Below, one piece after another: positions 37,836-47,500 of a stretch of DNA of 54,605 bases. The DNA comes from a virus: positions 64,001 to 118,605 of IMG/VR virus record IMGVR_UViG_3300040801_004428, one strand, 5' to 3'. The notes under the pieces were generated by a model. That model had not been told where the DNA came from. It was given only the letters and a program-made list of their open reading frames with translations, and did no database searches. A program made the position numbers and the translations under genes. Within the stretch, counting starts at the first letter, position 1. Each line of letters begins with the position of its first letter.

Positions 37836-39163
37836 TGTTTGTTCCTTCTAATGTTGGGATCAAATATGGTGTAATTTAACCCTCGGTTTACATTCTGCCG
37901 CGGAACTTTGATCGCTGATTCTGACTCACCGTCTAAGCTGGGCCCGTTGGACCTCTCTAAATTGTTTAGAGAACCTTTGGGGTATTGCTCAATGCTGTGG
38001 CTAACTGCCGCGGGGAGATTAGCCCCAACCGGGTTTACCTGCGTCTTGTTTGTATCCACAACAGTGGAGGAACTATCCCCAAAGTCGGTCACCCGCGGGT
38101 GTCTCCTCACTCCAAGGAATCCCTCCGCAGTGGGGGAGTCAACCCCGTTGGGGGGTTTTCCCTTCTCGGAGGAGAGCTCCGCGGTGCCGAAAGACTCACG
38201 GAGAGACGGACCTCCGATTTGCACAGTCCGGTCGAGTTTGCCCGCCATTGGTTGTAGTGGGTTTGATTCTGAATCTCTAGGGGAGAATGAAGTCAAGCCT
38301 TGCAAAGCCGCGGCGGGTGAAACATCTTGGATGATATTATTCAAAGTGTTTTCTACCTCCTGGGGGAGATTCCCAAGGAGGGATTGTATCCCCTCTAGTT
38401 CACCACCCAAGAGGTTTTGAATCTCCGCCATGCCTTGCTCAACCATGGGCATAAAATTCCCAAAGTCTTCCCCAAAGGAGCTGATAACCCCTGAGAGGAG
38501 ATCAGGAGCTTGGGCCAACAACAACGAGCCTATATCTCCCCCTTCGAGGTAACTACTCAAGGTGGAGCTAGCCCTGGAGATTACATCCTGAAATTGGGTC
38601 GGGCCCGTGGCTAGATACTCCCCAACGATGGAGTTAACCGCTGAAAGAGCTCCCAACGGTGTGTCTTGCTCCACTAAGGATTCAATCGTTGAGATTAGAG
38701 CCGAAACCTCGGCAGTGGAATTACCGGTCATTCTACCCACAGTTGATAAGAGCTCCTCTCTTACAGCTGTGAGTTCGTCCACCGAGCGGGCAACCAACCC
38801 ATCGGGTAAATCAACATCCGCGTTTGATATCGTCGAGATTAGTTGCCTCGAAGAAGAGTTAATCCCCTCAATTATACCCCCCGTCTCAGTGAGCAGCTCA
38901 TCCGCACTATCCGCCATCACGGAGCGGACATCCCTCAATTGGGAGAGCAACCCTTCAATGGAGGCCATCGCGCCGGAGGAATCGACCCGCCGTGCGATTG
39001 TCTGCGCTTCGCGCGCCGCATTTGTGGCTTCAATAGACAGGTTTTGTAGGCCCGGGTTGAGGTCTAACCTCAATAGGGAGTCTTCCCCCTCGTCGAGGAT
39101 TTCCCTCCATCGACGCCAATCACCTAAAGTGTTTTGTGCTACAGTGGTTGCATTAATTGTCAT
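37832..39163 (-). CDS. Helical tail-associated protein (443 aa)
   Basis: Long amphipathic helices with Ser/Ile/Leu heptads (about 10-290), then a Gly/Pro/Ser-rich low-complexity end. Between the CIS-tube-like and tube genes, overlapping both neighbours by a few bases. Tape measure, tail chaperone or tube-capping roles are possible; its length is short for a tape measure. Not recognised by sequence. Confidence 0.6.
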   Translation of the reverse strand: MTINATTVAQNTLGDWRRWREILDEGEDSLLRLDLNPGLQNLSIEATNAAREAQTIARRVDSSGAMASIEGLLSQLRDVRSVMADSADELLTETGGIIEGINSSSRQLISTISNADVDLPDGLVARSVDELTAVREELLSTVGRMTGNSTAEVSALISTIESLVEQDTPLGALSAVNSIVGEYLATGPTQFQDVISRASSTLSSYLEGGDIGSLLLAQAPDLLSGVISSFGEDFGNFMPMVEQGMAEIQNLLGGELEGIQSLLGNLPQEVENTLNNIIQDVSPAAALQGLTSFSPRDSESNPLQPMAGKLDRTVQIGGPSLRESFGTAELSSEKGKPPNGVDSPTAEGFLGVRRHPRVTDFGDSSSTVVDTNKTQVNPVGANLPAAVSHSIEQYPKGSLNNLERSNGPSLDGESESAIKVPRQNVNRGLNYTIFDPNIRRNKQ

Positions 39164-41219
39164 CGTTGCTTAACCCTCGGAGTTCATCTAAATAGGAGGA
39201 ATTACCTGTGGAGTCAGCCACATAAGTCATTGTTTCCCCATATGTGCGCCACACATTGCAGTTGTCATTCGCCGTGCAGGCATCATCATCAAGTTGGAGA
39301 AACGAGCTGTTGTAAAGCTCATCATAGCGTTGATTCATATAGGTTAGTTGATCGCGCGCAATTTGCTGCTGCTGAAGTTCTTGAAACCTCCGTTGTTGAG
39401 GGTCCGAGATTTGTGAGATCCGCGCGTTTGTGCTGTCATTCAACTCGGAGAGTGCGAGCACGCATTCTTCCTCATCATTGAAGCCATCCAATCCGCGGCG
39501 CCCAGCATTCACCATGTCAGAAATGCCGAGGGTAGCAACAGATAGGTAGCTTTGCCCGGCGGTTTGAGTCACATTTACGGCATTATCCATATATAGGTCT
39601 CTTCTCCTACAGGCGCTGCCATTCTGTAGTCTTGATAACGCATCTTGTGCGGCACCTCTTTGGAGGTCCACCTCCGAGTTGGGCTCACTAACATCTACGC
39701 AAGAACCCATTATCTGCTGCCCTTGTTGGATCGTATTTGTTTCGTTGAAAACACTGCCTGTTACATCTAAAAATCCGTCATACCACGCGCGGCTGTTCAC
39801 CGCTTGTTGGGCTGCATCTTGTGGTCCGCGCACTGAGCCGAAGAACCCTCCATCCCAGAGGCTGCGATAAGCGGTTACCCCTTCCGAGGAGGGAATATCC
39901 TCACAACCGTCGTCTCTCATCTCTTGGCGAGTCTCTACTAGTTGGTTAAAATCTTCGTTGATTGACGCACACTCGGTTAGAAACTCCGCATGTTGTTCAG
40001 AACCCTGCCATTCTTGCAAGTCCCAAGGAGGTGATTCGTTATTCCACCTACTGGCTCTCTCCTCCAAGGAGTTGTTCAACGTGCGTATTGTATTTGCCTT
40101 ATTTTGGCAATTATCTTCATCCTCCGACGTTGCGCCTTCAAACAACATCATGAGTTTTCTCCCATCGTTGACCTGATAAAAGGGGATTTCCTCCAACGTG
40201 AGGGAGACATTCGCGTGGAGTACTTCCCCTTGTGGGGTATAAGCCTCCTCTTTGACTTGCAACGATGTGATAACAAAAGGCAAATGGCGATTAGTAAAAG
40301 GATCCGACAACGTTCTGTCGCCAATAATCAATTTGTAACAATACGGCGATACTTGCGCAATCGGCGCTTTTTCATTAATCGACATAAGTATCTCCAACGC
40401 TTTGATGGAATTAGTCACAGTGTTGCCGATCGTCATGCCGTCTAGCATAATATTGCCCAAGTTAATCTTCTTCCCACTTGTCATGGTGAAGTGCTTAGGC
40501 TGGACGTTTGTCCCCCAGGTGGGGTCAGACTGCAACTGTGCAGTTCTCTGATATGATATGTCCTGCGGCGCGAATTGGAACCTAAATACTAGGCCAGTCT
40601 CAGATGCTGAGGTCGTATACTGCTTGAGGTAGATAACCCCCTCAGTGTTTAACAAATCCACGTTGTATAGACTCGGCGAAGGTAGAGGCTCCGTGACGGG
40701 GAATTTATCCATCCCGGAGGGAGCAAACTCAATAGCGGTTTTTACATACGGGAAGGCGGCATCCGCGGAGGTGGGAATATCCAGCGCGGGTTGAGACTCT
40801 TGGACAATTTCTCTATCCGGGCGAACTTCCGCAGCGAGTCCTAATGCGGCTTCTTCTGATACATCGTCGAAAGTCACAGGGTCGAAATTTGCCCCCATAA
40901 TGTTTTCGGCTAAATTGACCGTGTCCTCCAAACTGGGAGGACCTTCACCATTAACGAGTCTTAACACATGCTCGCTGAGGAAACTCTGTGAGAGGGGATT
41001 AGCCACGGGCGCATTTTGTGCAATGAATGCTTGCGTATCGCAGTTAGCAATATCGTCTATGCAAGCACTGAAGTCCGGTGTTTGCGTGAATGCGATTGTA
41101 TCATTGATTTCTTGCTCTGAGAGGGGTTGCAGCTGCTCGCCGAGGTTTCTAGCCAGGGCTGGATTTGAGATGGGGTGAGCTACGTCTCTCCCGGCTACGC
41201 TGTTGTCGTATATACGCAT
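39153..41219 (-). CDS. CIS-tube/LysM-adaptor-like tail protein
   Basis: A 688-aa protein. Residues about 180-345 follow the pattern of the contractile-injection-system tube N-domain: GLVFRFQFAPQDISYQRTA, KINLGNIMLDGMT, ALEILMSINEKAP, KLIIGDRTLS, LPFVITSLQVKEEAYTPQG and ANVSLTLEEIPFYQ. In such systems this adaptor (often with LysM) links tube and hub. Long helical N- and C-extensions are unusual, with paired Cys in the C-terminal half. First gene of the leftward late operon, from the palindromic promoter at 41236. Confidence 0.65.
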   Translation of the reverse strand: MRIYDNSVAGRDVAHPISNPALARNLGEQLQPLSEQEINDTIAFTQTPDFSACIDDIANCDTQAFIAQNAPVANPLSQSFLSEHVLRLVNGEGPPSLEDTVNLAENIMGANFDPVTFDDVSEEAALGLAAEVRPDREIVQESQPALDIPTSADAAFPYVKTAIEFAPSGMDKFPVTEPLPSPSLYNVDLLNTEGVIYLKQYTTSASETGLVFRFQFAPQDISYQRTAQLQSDPTWGTNVQPKHFTMTSGKKINLGNIMLDGMTIGNTVTNSIKALEILMSINEKAPIAQVSPYCYKLIIGDRTLSDPFTNRHLPFVITSLQVKEEAYTPQGEVLHANVSLTLEEIPFYQVNDGRKLMMLFEGATSEDEDNCQNKANTIRTLNNSLEERASRWNNESPPWDLQEWQGSEQHAEFLTECASINEDFNQLVETRQEMRDDGCEDIPSSEGVTAYRSLWDGGFFGSVRGPQDAAQQAVNSRAWYDGFLDVTGSVFNETNTIQQGQQIMGSCVDVSEPNSEVDLQRGAAQDALSRLQNGSACRRRDLYMDNAVNVTQTAGQSYLSVATLGISDMVNAGRRGLDGFNDEEECVLALSELNDSTNARISQISDPQQRRFQELQQQQIARDQLTYMNQRYDELYNSSFLQLDDDACTANDNCNVWRTYGETMTYVADSTGNSSYLDELRGLSNDDN

Positions 41220-41235
41220 GGTAATAAGTCTAACT

Positions 41236-41249
41236 GGGTAATATTACCC
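41236..41249. promoter_or_regulatory. Palindromic divergent late promoter
   Basis: GGGTAATATTACCC is a perfect 14-bp palindrome that places a GGTAATA box on each strand, exactly 22 nt from ATG 41266 on the right and 22 nt from ATG 41219 on the left. It would fire both large late operons symmetrically. Confidence 0.65.
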
Positions 41250-41265
41250 TGTAAGGGAGATTACT

Positions 41266-42273
41266 ATGGCATTATTAAAATGCGGGGTAGGAAGCAAACC
41301 GTGTGGTAAACGCTGCATCCCCGAAGAACATCGGTGTAGATTAAACGAATCTGAGGTTACCATCGAGAGGGAGTCTTCAAAAGAAGGTATTAAAAAATCC
41401 AAGCTTACTGCCCTAGCGATTGTAGCCACCGCAGGTGTTGCCGCAGCTGTTGTGGCAACCAAGGTTGCTAATCAAAGACAAGGTCAAATTGAAGCGGGTT
41501 TAGAAATTCCTTCTGAAGATTTTGAACGCGCTATGGTAGGTATGCGAAACCATCCGGATGTGCAACCCGCTGATGAGATTAGACAAGAATTGGACGACTT
41601 CTACTCAACGGATCCTGACATCACGGATGTAGAAATCTATAGGGGTATAACTCCCGAAGTAGAGAAGCAAATTGACCCTTTAATCTTAGAAACAATGGAA
41701 GCGCGTGGGATAGACAAATCTAAGATTACAATCTACATGTGTGATAACATCGAAGGGATGAAAGACGAAGAGAGTAGAGCAATCGCCCGTAATTCATTCT
41801 CCATGATGTCAAAAGAAGGGGAAGCTTTCATCCATATTAATAAGGCAATGGCATATCCGTCCGAAATGATTCCAGAAGCCGTAAGCAGGGCTCAATCAAT
41901 TGGGATGGACTACCCTTCTGTAAAGGAAACCTCACGGCGCATGTTGAATCACGAATTAACCCATGTTATACAACAACATGGTAAGTTTCTACTCACAGAT
42001 AGGGCTTACTCAATTGCGGAAAAATTCGTCCTGCCTTATCTCAACCTTAAGATTGACTCAAAAGGGATTAGATCCACCCAAGTTAGGTATACCTCCGAGC
42101 AGTACCAATCCCAATATAATGCGTTCTCCGAAGCAGCGCAAGAGATTCTTGGTAAGGATAAACTAACCGCTGAAGCAGGTCGTCAGCTGGCCATTCGTAT
42201 GGAGGCCGAAGCCTGGCTAGTTTCAGAAGCCCCTTGGTTGCTTAGGAAAATCATTAAGAGAGGTGTGGCATGA
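41266..42273 (+). CDS. Cys-tagged zinc metallopeptidase-like protein 2
   Basis: A 335-aa protein. Tag at residues 6-25 (KCGVGSKPCGKRCIP...), hydrophobic helix about 47-69 (LTALAIVATAGVAAAVVAT). HELTH at 229-233 is followed by VIQQHGKF; RMEAEAW at about 311-317 gives the probable third zinc ligand. A VEIYRGITPEVEKQIDP-type region precedes the catalytic part, with RGIDKSKITIYMCD as in its paralogues. Overlaps the next paralogue by ATGA, so coupled. Proteolysis inferred from the HExxH/Glu pattern. Confidence 0.78.
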   Translation: MALLKCGVGSKPCGKRCIPEEHRCRLNESEVTIERESSKEGIKKSKLTALAIVATAGVAAAVVATKVANQRQGQIEAGLEIPSEDFERAMVGMRNHPDVQPADEIRQELDDFYSTDPDITDVEIYRGITPEVEKQIDPLILETMEARGIDKSKITIYMCDNIEGMKDEESRAIARNSFSMMSKEGEAFIHINKAMAYPSEMIPEAVSRAQSIGMDYPSVKETSRRMLNHELTHVIQQHGKFLLTDRAYSIAEKFVLPYLNLKIDSKGIRSTQVRYTSEQYQSQYNAFSEAAQEILGKDKLTAEAGRQLAIRMEAEAWLVSEAPWLLRKIIKRGVA

Positions 42274-43514
42274 TTATAAAATGTCGCGCGGGGAATAAAC
42301 CATGTGGGAAGAGATGCATTCCTAATGAGTGGGACTGTGGTGAAAAAGACAAAACAGGAACCTTAAAACGCAACCATGATGCCGCAGTAGCGGTTATCGG
42401 CACCACATTTGTGTTGGGCGCGGGTGCCGCTGTGCTGGCTGGGGTTTTATCAAAATCAGGTAAAGGCGACTCACTGGGGCGGGTCTTTGAACGGCCTAAA
42501 GAGCCAAAAGTTACGGCGGAGCTTAACAAAGCTTATAGGGAAGACTTCTCCATCTTACAGCCTCCCACCCAGAAGGAAGCAAAAAACTCTTATACAGAAC
42601 CTGCCTCAGAACTTATCTCCAAAATGGAGGAGGTGGTTGACAACGAGTGGGTGTTACTACCCGGGGCTAATAGTGATACGTTAGAAGCCGCCTATGAAAG
42701 GGATGAGTTTAATAATAGGCATAAGTCCAAAGATGAGTATCTAACTAACGTAGATATGGTAAACTTTGGGAAGAAAAGCTCTGAGGCGGTTGGAATTAAA
42801 ACTGGGGTCGGCCAAAAACAATTCATGGAATGGATGGTGGAGGACTGCGATAGGTTTGGTAAAAATCTAGAGTACTATGACTCCTTGACTGATCTTGGAG
42901 ATGATTTAATTTCTAAAGAGACTCTAGACATTTTTAGAGATCGTAAAATCGACCCCAAAGATGTTAAGGTGATCCTCATAGATGGGATTGACACATCGGG
43001 AGCGGCCCCAAATGAAGACATTGTACCCATGGTGAACTTCCTCAAAGTGTCCAAAACCTTCTCTATTCCTGAAGGCGGGCAGTGTATCCTCGTAAATAAG
43101 CAGGTAGGCCAAGAGGCGGGCCTCAGCGAGCATCAAGCCAAAGCTGAGACTAGAAGCGTCGTTGATCATGAATGCGTTCATGCGATGCAAATGTTGTCGG
43201 GGTGGATGTTCACGGATGTAGAATATGAGCAAATTAAAACTATTGTTGAGAATGACCGCGTTCCGCTTCACAACACCGCGAGTTTTGGCTCCATTAGTGA
43301 TAATTACAACAATCCGGGTTATGCTTCCCAATATTGGGAAGTAAGTAATAATATGCGCTCGCGGATTGATAACAAAGATTTTGAAACCTACCAGCGCGCA
43401 GCTAAACGCATGGAGGTTGAAGCCTGGGCAATTGGAAATGGTCCTAGTTGGATTGCGGACCGGGCACGTGGCTATGATTCAGACTATAAACGAATTAGGA
43501 GATTAGGGCGGTGA
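42270..43514 (+). CDS. Cys-tagged zinc metallopeptidase-like protein 3
   Basis: A 414-aa protein. Tag at residues 4-23, hydrophobic helix about 36-60 (AVAVIGTTFVLGAGAAVLAGVL). HECVH at 300-304, then AMQMLSGWMF; MEVEAWAIGNGP near 380. Closest to the protein at 21762: both share the YERDEFNN/EYNRQNPSKK..YL region, DRKI-(S/D)P, WMF and the EVEAW end. Central copy of a three-gene tandem array; starts at ATGA overlap and ends at GTGA overlap. Confidence 0.78.
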   Translation: MIIKCRAGNKPCGKRCIPNEWDCGEKDKTGTLKRNHDAAVAVIGTTFVLGAGAAVLAGVLSKSGKGDSLGRVFERPKEPKVTAELNKAYREDFSILQPPTQKEAKNSYTEPASELISKMEEVVDNEWVLLPGANSDTLEAAYERDEFNNRHKSKDEYLTNVDMVNFGKKSSEAVGIKTGVGQKQFMEWMVEDCDRFGKNLEYYDSLTDLGDDLISKETLDIFRDRKIDPKDVKVILIDGIDTSGAAPNEDIVPMVNFLKVSKTFSIPEGGQCILVNKQVGQEAGLSEHQAKAETRSVVDHECVHAMQMLSGWMFTDVEYEQIKTIVENDRVPLHNTASFGSISDNYNNPGYASQYWEVSNNMRSRIDNKDFETYQRAAKRMEVEAWAIGNGPSWIADRARGYDSDYKRIRRLGR

Positions 43515-44584
43515 GAAAATGTACAGCGGGGAATAAACCATGTGGAAAGAGATGCATTCCTGAGGCTTGGAATTGTAATGTTACTGACACTGAAGAATTG
43601 GGCCTCAGTCTTGCTCAACGTCAGAAGATGTTCACCGGCGCGGTGAAAGAACGTCTGTCTACTCCATACGGGACCATTACGCTCCCCGGAGGAGCAGTCT
43701 CCACTGCGTTGAAGGTCAACAATCCTAAGACCACCAATATTAGGGAGATCACCAATGAGGAGCTAGTCACCGCTTTTGAAAAAACAAACGCAATTTCCTA
43801 CGCCCATAGTGGGATGAACAACAATGCAATGATCCGCGGCATGGCAGAGGCCTACAAACGATTGGGCAAAGGCGGGCGGCAGTACAACAGTTTTGATGAC
43901 TTCATGAAGTCGAAAGACTCCAAGTTGTTGAAACCCCAAGTGGCGGAGCTAATCCGCACGCGTGGTATTGATCCGAGTAAAATTCATATCGGCATTATTG
44001 ACGAGCCAAACGATGCGTTTTTCAAAAACCCACAAGCGATGGGGCATCTCTCCGATTGTTTTGGCACGGGTGTATGCATGGGTATGCAAGATGGGCATGT
44101 ATATGTCCATTGTTGTAAAAAATATTCCTTCCCCGGCTCTGATGATGAGGAGATTCGCTTGGGTGCTATACGCATGGGAGGCGGCTACTACAACGATGAG
44201 AAGAATGGCCGGGCGGTGTTATCCCACGAGTGTGTGCACGCCGTGCAAATGCTCTCCGGGTTTGTGTTCTCCCACGATACGTATGAAAAACTCGACCATT
44301 TAGTCGCACCTAGTATAAATCGCAAGTATAGTGTCAACTACGGTAGTGGCGCCGACCACGGGCGGATGAAGCAATTCTCGTTGAAGGATAGGTATGATAC
44401 TCCCGCCTATGATTCCCAATACGATAGTATTGGCAACAGCTTGAGGGTTTTTCTCCCCGGTAAGTCCAAAGAAGCGTATTTTCAAGCCGCGCGGAGGATG
44501 GAAGCCGAAGCGTGGATGGTGGGCCAGGCTCCAGACTGGCTTACGAATAGATTCCTTCAATATGAAGCAAAACAAGGTGAGTAA
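43511..44584 (+). CDS. Cys-tagged zinc metallopeptidase-like protein 4
   Basis: A 357-aa protein starting with GTG at 43511 (MRKCTAGNK), overlapping the previous stop. Tag at residues 4-23. No hydrophobic helix, unlike its three paralogues. HECVH at 239-243, then AVQMLSGFVF; RRMEAEAWMVG at about 328-338. Cys-rich pre-catalytic loop (CFGTGVCMGMQ..VHCCKK). Stop overlaps the hub start (TAATG), linking its translation to a baseplate protein. Confidence 0.78.
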   Translation: MRKCTAGNKPCGKRCIPEAWNCNVTDTEELGLSLAQRQKMFTGAVKERLSTPYGTITLPGGAVSTALKVNNPKTTNIREITNEELVTAFEKTNAISYAHSGMNNNAMIRGMAEAYKRLGKGGRQYNSFDDFMKSKDSKLLKPQVAELIRTRGIDPSKIHIGIIDEPNDAFFKNPQAMGHLSDCFGTGVCMGMQDGHVYVHCCKKYSFPGSDDEEIRLGAIRMGGGYYNDEKNGRAVLSHECVHAVQMLSGFVFSHDTYEKLDHLVAPSINRKYSVNYGSGADHGRMKQFSLKDRYDTPAYDSQYDSIGNSLRVFLPGKSKEAYFQAARRMEAEAWMVGQAPDWLTNRFLQYEAKQGE

Positions 44585-47500
44585 TGGCATTTGAGATTCC
44601 CACCGCGCAGTGGTTTGTCCACGACGCGGAAGCACCAATCACGGTTGTTCAACTCCCCTCGGAGGAAGAATACGAGCGACTAGCAGCAGCAGTACAAGAG
44701 CACTGCTCGGGCACTAACCTAACCACGGACTGCACACACGCATCGCTTGAAATGAACCAGTTTCTCCGCGTCGCTAATGCGGACGAAGTTGTGGTGCCAG
44801 ACCAAGGTGCAATTTCCACCCTCGGTGGTGGATTCGACGATCCTAGTCTCTCCAACCAATTTGGCGAAGCTTTTGGTGAAGACGCCAGCACAACTACCGA
44901 CTTACCGGAAATTGAAGTCCAACATTCAGCCCTCGGTACTCTTCTAACTCCCTATCTTTTAATCAAATGGGGCGATGTCGTACTCCATAATACATTCCCC
45001 TCCGAGATGTCGGGCCTCCCTATCATTAACCAAAACGTTTCATCCTGGGATATTGACCTAGCCTCCTCATCTTCTTCCTCCGGCGGAGGCGGAACCAGCG
45101 GAAATAAATTCAAACTAGTACTAAACCCCGTCCTTGTCGATGCCAACGGAGATAGGATACAAGTCCAAGCGGATGGTAAAGCACTAGATGTGATCTTCGG
45201 CTATCCGGGATCAGTCATGGTGCGCCGCCACACATTTGCGCAAACAAACATCTCGGATCAATACTTCAACTCTCAGCAAACCACGATTAACTTCAAAGGC
45301 TCGGAGTGGAACATCCAACGCTTTGGGCAGCAGCGAATGTATGCCTCCGGCAAATGGCAGGAGATGATTAATACGGCCTTTAAATCCTTCTGTGTTGAGT
45401 CGGGTATTATGGAAGAAGACTGCGTGGTGAATATATCCCCCGAAGATTTTGAACCCTCGCAGCAGGTCTCCCAACAAATTCAAACAGGCTCTAATCAGGA
45501 TTTCATCCGCTATTTGGTCAGAGACATTGCGGGTTGCAATTACTCCTACAATAGTGAAAACCCCGATGAGTTGGAGCTCGACATTGATTGTGAGGCTGAA
45601 ATGTCTGCGCGCGAGACAGAGGGCGTAGACCTCGAAGCTAATTTCAAACTAGTTGATAATGGCTACTGGTTGGGCGAACACTCTGTGGAGACCATCACCA
45701 TTTCGGGGAAAATCGGCGAGGGTGTAGACTCCGCCTATGGGAATCGCTGCTCCGGTTATGCCTCCTCCTATCCGGCTAATGAAATTTTGACCGGCCTGAC
45801 CAGTCGTGAGCATTGCGGCCATGATAGGAATGAACGCATGACGTTAAACGACCCTCAGAGGACTTCCCACTATCAGGCTCAACTCTCTAAGGAGACTGAC
45901 TACAATGTGCCATTACCAGCCCCGTTTCAATACCGCAATGGGGTTGCAGTCGGCGGGTGTGACGAAACCGCGGCAGTTGATACAGAATGTAATGAAGGCT
46001 ACGGAAACTATGTCGAAATAGAGAGTACTGAATCAGAAACATTAGGCCAAGTTTGGCGCTTTTACCACATCGATGATGGGCCTATTACTCCCATTGGTCT
46101 TCCTGGAGATATTATCGCCGCACAAAGTAGATCCGGCGCCACGTCGGAGTACAAATTCGGAATTTGGATAAAAAACGCGGAGGGTGAGAGCCTTCCCGCG
46201 CAAGAAGCAGAAGCTGCTATAAATGAATATATTAATACTCTCACGAGAGAATGTAACGTCGGATCATGGAATGGTGAGATGTGCTACCACGAGGATATGT
46301 TAACCTCCTACGTGGCGGCGCCATTTGGACCGTATCATATTCACATCGATGCGGGAAAAAACACCCTCCCTCCTTGGGACGATGGGGTTGTAGCCCTCGA
46401 GCAGGAGTACTTCGACGCGGCCGCACAATCGGGCATTTGTATTGATATGAATGGTATTGGGTCTGGCTCCTGTTATGAGGTGGGTGATACAGCGGCGGTG
46501 TTGTCGTGTATTACGGCTCACTCGCATAGTAATGTAGGTTATGGGTGTGATTTTTGGGTATCGGATCCTGGGACGAATAGGTTCCATCCAAGTTCGGAAG
46601 CTAAACCGTTTCCGGACCCTTGGCCGAATATTGGACGTACGTATTATAACTTCGGCGCGAATGTCGAAGCCGCGTGTGTGTATGACAACGATGTAAGAAT
46701 TATGCACGGTGAGCCGGGGCCAATGCAACCTCATTATGATAAGTATTATCCTGCTAATCCATGGTGTGCGGGTGCTTCGCTCTCCTTGTTGGAGAAATTT
46801 GACGCGGTGCCATATGATCCGAGGAGTGAACCCACAGGGGGTGGATACAACGTATCTGATTCTGACGCGGAGGCAATCACAGCCTGGGCGGAGTCAAAAG
46901 GACTGAATCCGGCCCTAGTTGCGGCATTCATCCAAGGCGAGTCTTCATTCAGCCCGGAGGAATATAACAGCAGTGGGTGTTATGGCATCTTTCAGTGCTG
47001 CTCTCATAGTAATCCATGCGGCGAGTGGGGCCTCTATGACTGTGGGTCAGATTATATTTGCCAATTAGACGTATTGTGGAACAATTATATTCCACACTCC
47101 GGGTGTGAGATTAACACCACGGCGGATATCTACACCTGTATTGCATTCCCTTATTGTACTACAGCCCCGGGGGATACAAACCTTGACTCGGTTCAACAAG
47201 GCACTTGTATAGAAAACGAAAACTGGCGCGACAGTGCGGGCAATTGCAACTGTGATGGTATTAGACAATACCTAATGAATAATGTCTTTGATGATCCGAG
47301 GTTTCCAGACTCAGAGGGAACACTCTCAACTGTGAGAAATAACGAAGATGGAAGTCCTTGTACGAACTCAGGTGGTACTAGCAATCTAAACTCCGCGGCG
47401 AGTAACTCTGGCATGGGAGGCATCAACGGTATTCAGTTTCAAGAAAAAGTCAGTCTTTCCGCTGAGATGGGCATCAATCCGAGGAATATGTTCTTAGCGC

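Noticed and set aside
1055-44584. Tag read as an LDL-receptor/EGF-like or lipoprotein motif
   Set aside because: The cysteine spacing 6-3-6 with CGxRC(I/V)P does not fit those families, and no signal peptide precedes the cysteines.
46241-46734. Arg-rich leftward frames inside the hub gene
   Set aside because: Composition is an antisense artefact of the hub coding sequence; no start signals.
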